A DNA stretch of 64,000 nt from Paenibacillus sp. NFR01 (GTDB lineage: Bacteria > Bacillota > Bacilli > Paenibacillales > Paenibacillaceae), in contig NZ_FOIK01000007.1 in NCBI RefSeq assembly GCF_900111565.1, positions 65,939-129,938 on the forward strand, read 5' to 3'. The notes beneath the pieces were generated by a model that saw only the letters and a program-made list of their open reading frames with translations, made no database searches and was not told the DNA's origin. The translations under genes and the position numbers were made by a program. This document shows positions 58,194 through 64,000 of the stretch, piece by piece (position 1 is the stretch's first letter; every line of letters starts with the position of its first letter).

Positions 58194-59360
58194 ATGATAA
58201 AAAAAGAGATCGCGCATATACGCAAGCAATTTAAGCTGGATCACGATTTGCTGAATATTTACGACATCCTGAACGTGTATATTATGAAGGACAGCAGCGA
58301 GATCTATCACTGGGAGCGCCAGCCGTTCGGCCTGGTGGACCGGGAGAAGCAGGAGCTGTACATGGGCAATTTCAAGAAATTGCTCGCCGGCGAACTGGAC
58401 CAGAAGCTGTTCGAGCTGAAGTTCCAGGAGGACGCGGAGGAGCCTGCACGGGTGCTGCTGCACCAGGCGCTCGTTACCGGCGATCCGGACGAGTGGCAGG
58501 AAATGATGCTGATGCTGGTGGAACGGATGCTGACCGATACGGTATATGAAAAAGACATGGTCGTGACGTTCGTCCGCGGCCAGTATTACCGGCCGACCAA
58601 AGCGCGGAACGACGAAGCCGAGGAGACCGGGAAGGATGAGATGTTCGCGCATCCGTTTATTCTATGCAGCGTCAATTCCACGGAGCAGCAGCGCAAAAAC
58701 CTCATGTTCGACTACGTCGAACGGGAGTTCAAGTACAACGTGATGGTCGATCCGATCATCAAGCTGAGCACGCCGGAGCAGGGCTTCTTTTATCCGAGCG
58801 TGACGGACAATTATTCCGACGTGAATCGGATTTTGTACTGCTCGGGCAGAGCGCATGAGCCGAATCCGGTGTTCCTCGACAAGGTGCTGAACGCCGAACC
58901 GACGATTACGGCGCTGGAGGAGCGGGGCTTCTTCGAGAATATCGTGAAGGAAGTAGCCGGCGATTCGCTTGATACGGCGACGCTTGCCCATGTGTACGAG
59001 GAGATTTACAACGTCATCGAGAGCAACAAGGACGCGGAAGAGCCGCCGCGGCTGGATTATACCGACGTGGAACGTGTGCTGAAATCGAGCGGCGTGGAGA
59101 ACGTGACGGCGGAGAAGGTGGCGCTGGCCTTTGAGACGGTCATCGACGACAAGAATTACGAGATGAAGGCGAGCAGCGTCATTCCGAAATTCACGACCAA
59201 ATCGATCAAGATCGAGACGAAGGTCGCGACGGTTTCGGTCAGCCCGCAGGATTTGCGCTATATTAAGCAAGTGAATTTCCAGGGCCGGCGCTGCCTGATG
59301 ATCGAGGTCGACGAGGACGTCGTGATCGAAGGCTTTACACTGAGCTCGGAGACGATCTAG
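58194..59360 (+). CDS. DUF4317-family protein
   Basis: A 388-residue soluble protein of unknown function. The opening KKEIAHIRKQFKLDHDLL, the YYRPTK segment and the end block VSPQDLRYIKQVNFQGRRC are as I recall for the DUF4317 family of Firmicutes. The sequence is acidic, with no signal peptide, membrane helix or known catalytic motif. It is monocistronic, ending at a strong terminator. Confidence 0.8.
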   Translation: MIKKEIAHIRKQFKLDHDLLNIYDILNVYIMKDSSEIYHWERQPFGLVDREKQELYMGNFKKLLAGELDQKLFELKFQEDAEEPARVLLHQALVTGDPDEWQEMMLMLVERMLTDTVYEKDMVVTFVRGQYYRPTKARNDEAEETGKDEMFAHPFILCSVNSTEQQRKNLMFDYVEREFKYNVMVDPIIKLSTPEQGFFYPSVTDNYSDVNRILYCSGRAHEPNPVFLDKVLNAEPTITALEERGFFENIVKEVAGDSLDTATLAHVYEEIYNVIESNKDAEEPPRLDYTDVERVLKSSGVENVTAEKVALAFETVIDDKNYEMKASSVIPKFTTKSIKIETKVATVSVSPQDLRYIKQVNFQGRRCLMIEVDEDVVIEGFTLSSETI

Positions 59361-59376
59361 GTTACGCTGGAGAAAA

Positions 59377-59429
59377 AAATGACCCGCAAACGGGACGCTT
59401 GGTGACAAGCTGATGTTTGCGGGTCATTT
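59377..59429. terminator. Bidirectional intrinsic terminator with nested hairpin
   Basis: AAATGACCCGCAAAC pairs with GTTTGCGGGTCATTT; the loop holds its own GCTTG-GTGA-CAAGC hairpin. It separates the convergent DUF4317 and aminotransferase genes. Confidence 0.85.
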
Positions 59430-59447
59430 GCATTTTGCATTTGCGTT

Positions 59448-60647
59448 TTACGCTTCGTTGCTGTACAGCTCCCGCAATTGCCGGAAGGCCGGGAGCGAGC
59501 GGCGGATCATGTCGGGCTGCACGCAATAGGAGATGCGCACATAACCGGGACAGCCGAAATCATCGGCCGGCACCAGCAGCAGGTTGAAGGCTTTGGCTTT
59601 CTCGCTAAAGGCGACGGCGTCCGCTTCCAGCGCACGGACGAACAGGTAGAAGGCGCCGCCTGGCTTCACGCAATCGTAGCCCATCTCGCTCAGGGCGTCA
59701 TAGAGCAGCGTGCGGTTATAGTCGTAGGCGGAAATATCGGCCGTCTCCCCCAGACACTTCAGCACGACCTTCTGGAACAGGCTCGGTGCGCACACATAGC
59801 CGAGCGCCCGTCCGGCGCCGCATACGGCGGCGTACACTGCCCGGGCCTCTTCGACATGGGAAGGGACCAGAATGTACCCGATCCGCTCGCCGGTCAGCGA
59901 CAGCGACTTGCTGTACGAGTAGCAGACAATCGTATTTTCGTAGATCGCCGGGATGTAGGCGGGCGTGATGCCGTCGTAGACGACCTCGCGGTACGGCTCG
60001 TCGGAGATCAGATAGATCGCGGTGCCGAATTCCGCCGATTTCCGGCGCAGAAGTTCGGCCAGCTCTTTGAGTACGGCGTCCGGATAGACGATGCCGGTCG
60101 GATTGTTGGGCGAATTGATGATGACGCCTTTGGTGTTCGGCGTCAGCGCGGCCGCCAGCAGGTCAAACGGAATTTCGAATTTGCCCATGTCCGGCGGAAC
60201 GACGACCGTCCGAGCTCCGGCATTGCGGATGAACACCGGATATTCAGGGAAATACGGAGCCAGTACGATGAACTCATCCGTCTCGGCGGCGGTTAATGCT
60301 TTCAGGGTAATGGCCAGAGAAGCGGCGGCGCCGCAGGTGATGTAGAAATCGTCGGCATGGAGCTTGCAGGGATAGGACGCGTTCATGTAGGCGGCCAGCC
60401 CCGCGCGCAGCTCAAGGTCTCCCTGGGCCGAAGTATAGCCGTGCAGAACATCGGAAGGTTCGGTCTCCAGCAGCGACAGGATAGCCTCCTTTACGCATTC
60501 CGGTGCAGGGACGGTCGGTTTGCCGATGCTGTAGTCATACACATTTTCCGCCCCGACAATGGCTGCCTGCCGCTTGCCGTATTCGAACAACTCCCGGATG
60601 ACGGAGCGCTTCGAGCCCAGCTCCAGCATTTCTTGCGATAGATTCAT
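59448..60647 (-). CDS. PLP-dependent aminotransferase, class I/II
   Basis: A 399-residue fold-type I aminotransferase of the AspC/AlaA group. Features: YSIGKPTVPAPE near the N-terminus, NSPNNPTGIVYP, SDEPYREVVYDG, the PLP-lysine region YSYSKSLSLTGERIGYI, and the substrate-carboxylate Arg in GYVRISYC. AAGGAGG precedes the ATG. It lies 33 nt behind the lactate-dehydrogenase-like gene on the same strand, so the two probably interconvert an amino acid, a 2-keto acid and a 2-hydroxy acid. The amino donor cannot be read from sequence. Confidence 0.9.
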   Translation of the reverse strand: MNLSQEMLELGSKRSVIRELFEYGKRQAAIVGAENVYDYSIGKPTVPAPECVKEAILSLLETEPSDVLHGYTSAQGDLELRAGLAAYMNASYPCKLHADDFYITCGAAASLAITLKALTAAETDEFIVLAPYFPEYPVFIRNAGARTVVVPPDMGKFEIPFDLLAAALTPNTKGVIINSPNNPTGIVYPDAVLKELAELLRRKSAEFGTAIYLISDEPYREVVYDGITPAYIPAIYENTIVCYSYSKSLSLTGERIGYILVPSHVEEARAVYAAVCGAGRALGYVCAPSLFQKVVLKCLGETADISAYDYNRTLLYDALSEMGYDCVKPGGAFYLFVRALEADAVAFSEKAKAFNLLLVPADDFGCPGYVRISYCVQPDMIRRSLPAFRQLRELYSNEA

Positions 60648-60680
60648 ATGTATTTCCTCCTTGTCTCTGATCAGATACGC

Positions 60681-61622
60681 TTAAAGAAGTTTGGCGTTGA
60701 CGCCGCGCAGCACCGCGATGGACTGCTTGAAGCGCCCCAGCTCTTCTTCCGTTAAATTATATTCTACCAGTTCTTTGACGCCCCGGCTGGTCAATACGGC
60801 CGGAACCCCGCAATACACATCCCGTTCCCCGTATTCTCCGTTCAGCATGACGGAAACCGGAAGCACCTTATGTTTGTCTTTGATGATCGCTTCGATAATC
60901 TGTGCCGTGATATAGGAGATGGCGTAGCTGGTCGCCCCTTTGGCCTCCACGATCTGATAGGCAACCTGGGTAACGCTTTGCGAGACTTCGTCCAGATTCA
61001 GCCCGCCGAAGCGCAGGGGGTTGTCCTCGATGATCTCCAGAAATTTTTTGCTGCCGACGGTGACCTGGCTCCAGGGAACCATCTGCGAATCTCCGTGTTC
61101 GCCCATGCAGAAGGCATCGACGCTGCGGGAATCCACGCCCATCAGATCGGAGATGGCTTTGCGGAGCCGGGAGGAATCCAGGGAGGTGCCGGTGCCGATG
61201 ACCCGTTCCGGGGGCAGTCCGGAAATCCGCTGCACCAGATAGGTCATCACATCGACCGGATTGGTGATGACCAGAAATATACCATTAAATCCGCTGTCCA
61301 TAATCGGAGGGACCACTTCTTTGAGAATATCCGTGGCGCTCTCCAGCATGTCGAGCCGGGTCATGCCGGTAACGTAGGGAGCGCTGACGGACAGGACGAC
61401 AAGGTCGGCGTCGCGGCAGGCCGCATAGTCTCCGGGGATGACGTTCACGATGGTATCGGAGTACCCCATGGCGTGATTCAGGTCCATCGCCTCCGCCCAG
61501 GCTTTGCGGGGATTTTTGTTGATCAGGATCAGCTCGTCGCAGATGCCGGTGTTAATGATCTGATACGCCAGTGTGGCCCCGACGCGGCCAATGCCGACGA
61601 TGGCGATTTTGGTTTTCTTCAT
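60681..61622 (-). CDS. L-lactate/2-hydroxyacid dehydrogenase with atypical specificity loop
   Basis: A 313-residue NAD-dependent enzyme of the LDH/MDH fold. Features are GIGRVG for NAD, the catalytic His176 in GEHGDSQMVPW, Arg152 in LDSSRLR (substrate carboxylate) and Arg89 in the mobile loop (TRLDML). The residue that decides substrate (Gln in LDH, Arg in MDH, dogfish position 102) is Tyr83 here, in SAPYVTGMTR. It may therefore prefer a bulkier 2-keto acid over pyruvate, as in 2-hydroxyisocaproate-type enzymes. It is co-directional with an aminotransferase gene and divergent from a LysR gene. AAGGAGAG precedes the ATG. Confidence 0.88.
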   Translation of the reverse strand: MKKTKIAIVGIGRVGATLAYQIINTGICDELILINKNPRKAWAEAMDLNHAMGYSDTIVNVIPGDYAACRDADLVVLSVSAPYVTGMTRLDMLESATDILKEVVPPIMDSGFNGIFLVITNPVDVMTYLVQRISGLPPERVIGTGTSLDSSRLRKAISDLMGVDSRSVDAFCMGEHGDSQMVPWSQVTVGSKKFLEIIEDNPLRFGGLNLDEVSQSVTQVAYQIVEAKGATSYAISYITAQIIEAIIKDKHKVLPVSVMLNGEYGERDVYCGVPAVLTSRGVKELVEYNLTEEELGRFKQSIAVLRGVNAKLL

Positions 61623-61760
61623 ACGGTGTCTCTCCTTAATTTCTCCACGTCCTTGATCAGGATGCTTCTATTTTTGCCGTTATACTAGCAGTAAGAAACG
61701 TTATTTACCAATATCGAAAAGATGCAGTACAATAACTAAAACTTATGGTGGGAGCCGGCA
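61623..61760. promoter_or_regulatory. Divergent regulatory region between dehydrogenase and LysR genes
   Basis: 138 nt, AT-rich, with repeated GTTAT elements around 61678-61706. A LysR binding site (T-N11-A) is expected here, but I cannot single one out. Confidence 0.4.
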
Positions 61761-62627
61761 ATGAATCTCAATCAACTGGACTATTTTGTAACGGCGGCGG
61801 AGACGCTCAATTTCACGAAGACGGCCCGGAAATTCTTCATTTCCCAGACCGCGATTACCCAGCAGATTAAGGCGCTTGAGGAAAATATCGGGGTTACGCT
61901 GTTTGACCGTTCGAACCGCACGCTCGCGTTGACTCCGGCGGGCCAGGTGTTCTACAAGGAATGCAAAGAGATTCTGATCCGGACCGCGGATGCGCTGGAT
62001 AAGGTGCGGAAGGCGGAGGGCGGGATCATCGGCAGCCTGAAGATCGGCTTTATTTCGGGGTATGAGAAGACAAATCTGACCGAGCGGATCAAAAATTTTC
62101 ACATCGGCTACCCCAATGTCTCCTTGACCTTTGTCCGCAAGGATTCCCGGGAGCTGAGGGATTTGCTGCAAAAGGGTGAGCTGGACCTGATCTTCGACAC
62201 AGCCCGCGAGGATGCGCTGAATGCCGGTTACGGAATCCTGCCGATTAGCCGCTACCCGGTCAGAGCCGTATTGTATCCGTCCCATCCGCTGGCGGGCCAT
62301 ACCTCCGTCCGGTTAGCGGAGCTGTACAATGAGCGCCTAATCATGCTTTCTCTGGATGAAGCGAACGCCAACCGGCCCGATCCGGCCTATCCGCATATCG
62401 TGCAGTATTCCAATGATGTCGATGTCATCCTGCTGATGGTCTCGGCCGGTCTTGGCATTTCATTGATTCCCCAGTTCGCGCTGAATTACTACAACCAGGC
62501 GCAGAGCCTGTCGATCATTCCGCTGGAGCCGCGCGATGCGCTGGAGATTACGGTATACGCGATCTGGAATCAGGAGAATAAAAATGCCTCCATTGCGAAC
62601 TTTCTGCAGCATCTGGAGCTCCGGTAA
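61761..62627 (+). CDS. LysR-family transcriptional regulator
   Basis: A 288-residue LysR regulator. The N-terminal helix-turn-helix is typical (FVTAAETLNFTKTARKFFIS, QTAITQQIKALEENIGVTLFDR), and the C-terminal effector domain has two lobes (LKIGFISGYE; GLGISLIPQFAL). GGTGGGAG precedes ATG 61761. It is divergent from the dehydrogenase-aminotransferase pair, the arrangement in which LysR proteins normally control the opposite operon. The effector may be the 2-keto or 2-hydroxy acid. Confidence 0.93.
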   Translation: MNLNQLDYFVTAAETLNFTKTARKFFISQTAITQQIKALEENIGVTLFDRSNRTLALTPAGQVFYKECKEILIRTADALDKVRKAEGGIIGSLKIGFISGYEKTNLTERIKNFHIGYPNVSLTFVRKDSRELRDLLQKGELDLIFDTAREDALNAGYGILPISRYPVRAVLYPSHPLAGHTSVRLAELYNERLIMLSLDEANANRPDPAYPHIVQYSNDVDVILLMVSAGLGISLIPQFALNYYNQAQSLSIIPLEPRDALEITVYAIWNQENKNASIANFLQHLELR

Positions 62628-62633
62628 TAATTT

Positions 62634-62650
62634 TTTAAGCATTCTTAAGG
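62634..62650 (+). promoter_or_regulatory. Loose TTAAG direct repeat
   Basis: TTTAAGC and CTTAAGG with TTAAG cores 10 bp apart, about 75 nt before the small membrane protein. It resembles the better TTTAAGG repeat at 52349 and could be a site for the same OmpR-type regulator. It immediately follows the LysR stop. Confidence 0.3.
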
Positions 62651-62723
62651 CTTTCTTCATAACTTCCCGCCAAGGGCTTAAGATTTCTTCGCTATCCTTG
62701 AGGAAAGCGAGGAGGATGCCGAC

Positions 62724-63131
62724 ATGGAAATGTTTATTGCAGGGATTGGAAGCCTTATGGCGAATGTTGCGATGGTTGCTCTATTTATGATGCTGACGAA
62801 ATTGGGAAGCAAATTTATGGCGAAGAAGGCGAAGAAGGGCCAGCGTTTATTCAAGCGTCTGGATAAGGCCCTCATGAAAATCCACAAGCCTATAGGGTAT
62901 ACGCTGATTCTATCGGCAACCGTTCATGGCGCCCTTTCGGTCGGGAGCATCCCGCACATCGGAATAGGGGCAACCTTATTCGGGGGAATCGCACTGGCAA
63001 GCGCGGCAGGGGCAGCTATAAGCTTTTTCATTCGCAAGAAATTCAAGCCGGTGAAATCCTGGCTGTATATGCATAGAGGATTATCCATCTTGGCGTTATT
63101 TTCATTCTGTGCCCATTTCGTATGGGTATAA
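62724..63131 (+). CDS. Small four-helix membrane protein with two H-x13-H pairs, predicted b-type cytochrome
   Basis: A 135-residue integral membrane protein. Four hydrophobic helices are seen (about 5-27, 54-72, 82-103, 115-135), with basic loops KKAKKGQRLFKRL and RKKFKPVK that place both loops in the cytoplasm. Histidines 54 and 68 (helix 2) and 117 and 131 (helix 4) form two H-x13-H pairs, the spacing used by ferric-reductase and NOX-type proteins to hold two hemes between two helices. It would be a minimal version of that domain with no flavin or NADPH module. GAGGAGG precedes ATG 62724. The AraC gene follows 24 nt later. Confidence 0.6.
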   Translation: MEMFIAGIGSLMANVAMVALFMMLTKLGSKFMAKKAKKGQRLFKRLDKALMKIHKPIGYTLILSATVHGALSVGSIPHIGIGATLFGGIALASAAGAAISFFIRKKFKPVKSWLYMHRGLSILALFSFCAHFVWV

Positions 63132-63155
63132 ACTCCGAAGCAGAGGTGGAGGCGT

Positions 63156-64000
63156 ATGGACAAACCGAGCCGGTTCCAAAAAGTAATCCGGTATATCGAG
63201 GAGCACTTACAGGAGGAGATTTCGCTGGAGCGGGCTGCCCAGGCAGGATTTACGTCTCTGATGCAGCTGTACCGGGATTTCTATGCCTATACCGGCCACT
63301 CGGTCAAGGAATATATCCGCAAACGGCGTTTGTCCAACGCTCTTGCCCTGATCCGCTGCTCGGAGCTGCCGCTCGCGGAGATCGCGTACACCTGCGGCTA
63401 CAGCTCCCAGCAGGCGATGTGCAAAGCCGTCAAATCCGCCGTCGCCATGACACCTCTGGAATACAAACGCAGCGAAAGCTCCTATTATTTTCCCCGGTAC
63501 GACAGCATGGCGGACAGACAGGTAACGGTATCGGCAGAGACTTTTCCTGCAACGGTCGGGGCATGTTTCTACCACCCCCGCCTTCTGGGGATCGAAGATG
63601 CGGCGATTGCGGCGCTACGGGCAGCGATGCCCGATTACAGCGGCAGGATATTCGGCAGGAATAGCCGTCAGCAGGGGAACCGGTTCGGGTATGAGATTCG
63701 GGTGGAGCATACGCCACAGACCGCGGAAGGCCTGCTGTCTGCCGGCGCGTTTCGCGAGGCGGTGCTGTATCCCGGGAAAACGTTAACCGTTGCCCGAACC
63801 GTCGTCTTAAATGAGGAGCCGGAGATCGTAGCCGCCTGGAACTACCTGTATTCGGATTGGCTGAAATCCAGCATGTTCACCGAGGATCATGAGCCGTACT
63901 TCGAGGAGTTCCTATGCCGGAACAACCGGGTGAACCGGTTGGCGCTCATCCTGCCGGTGGCCAAACGGAGGGATTATGAGCGGATTTCCTTGATACAGAG
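63156..64000 (+). CDS. AraC-family regulator with C-terminal effector-binding domain, 3' truncated by window edge
   Basis: An open frame from ATG 63156 (GGTGGAGG just upstream) to the window end, 281 codons. Residues 1-105 are an AraC double helix-turn-helix: YIEEHLQEEISLERAAQAGF, then RLSNALALIRCSELPLAEIA, CGYSSQQAMCKAVKSAVAMTP and LEYKR. The remainder has the layout of a GyrI-like/effector-binding region (FGYEIRVEH, LYPGKTLTVARTVV, WNYLYSDWLKSS), as in Rob-type regulators. It follows the small membrane protein by 24 nt. The stop lies outside the window. Confidence 0.85.
   Translation, partial: MDKPSRFQKVIRYIEEHLQEEISLERAAQAGFTSLMQLYRDFYAYTGHSVKEYIRKRRLSNALALIRCSELPLAEIAYTCGYSSQQAMCKAVKSAVAMTPLEYKRSESSYYFPRYDSMADRQVTVSAETFPATVGACFYHPRLLGIEDAAIAALRAAMPDYSGRIFGRNSRQQGNRFGYEIRVEHTPQTAEGLLSAGAFREAVLYPGKTLTVARTVVLNEEPEIVAAWNYLYSDWLKSSMFTEDHEPYFEEFLCRNNRVNRLALILPVAKRRDYERISLIQ

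Noticed and set aside
63122..63664. 180-codon frame over the start of the AraC gene
   Set aside because: The AraC frame from 63156 has two helix-turn-helix motifs and runs to the window end; this frame is an overlapping shadow.

Overview
The window looks like a chromosome segment of a Paenibacillus-type spore-forming Firmicute. This rests on SLH-anchored exoenzymes, Paenibacillus-style GH16 lichenases, YesM/YesN-type two-component genes, CUT1 sugar transporters without their own ATPase, strong AGGAGG ribosome binding sites and a moderately high GC content. I see no rRNA, tRNA, CRISPR array or insertion sequence.

Layout. (1) 1-10950: three consecutive subtilase-family genes. The first (cut by the window edge) and third are paralogues with a large domain inserted in the protease domain and three beta-sandwich modules at the C-terminus. 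The first has lost its catalytic Ser and oxyanion Asn. The middle one is a Vpr-like protease with a PA domain and three SLH repeats. (2) 11057-29436: a ferritin-like gene, then a beta-glucan utilisation locus: two GH16 lichenases, an orphan solute-binding lipoprotein divergent from a sensor kinase/AraC response regulator pair, an operon of binding protein, two permeases and a GH94 phosphorylase, and a 1484-residue SLH-GH16-CBM laminarinase. (3) 29785-38300: small regulator/enzyme pairs (HxlR with a quinone-reductase-like flavoprotein; two WYL regulators beside VOC and DJ-1 genes; a PadR regulator with an esterase), plus a Dus enzyme and a decayed lipoprotein gene. (4) 38656-46534: a defence-like island with a DUF4011/SF1 helicase/Vsr-like nuclease, a frameshifted NERD protein and an Mrr-type endonuclease. 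(5) 46819-54668: a frameshifted AlkZ-like gene, a serine hydrolase, a GGDEF-EAL protein, a Cthe_2159-like lipoprotein and an SDR enzyme. (6) 54849-57411: a flagellin gene remnant, then an AT-rich two-gene cassette of a nucleotidyl-cyclase-like protein and a methyltransferase. (7) 57538-64000: DinB, DUF4317, an aminotransferase with an LDH-like dehydrogenase divergent from a LysR gene, a small membrane protein with two H-x13-H pairs, and an AraC regulator running off the window.

Main finding: the four beta-glucan transcription units (both lichenases, the transporter operon and the laminarinase) share an undirected-search motif, TTTGTTAT-N13-(T/A)TGGTAT, always 28 nt long. It sits 22 nt upstream of a -10-like hexamer in all four, three of them good matches. 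The direct-repeat halves about 20 bp apart suit an AraC-type activator, and the response regulator at 16849-18459 is the obvious candidate. In this model extracellular glucanases cut beta-glucan, the binding protein and permeases import the oligosaccharides, the GH94 enzyme phosphorolyses them, and the two-component system coordinates expression. Second candidate for novelty: the cyclase-like/methyltransferase cassette at 55224-57411.
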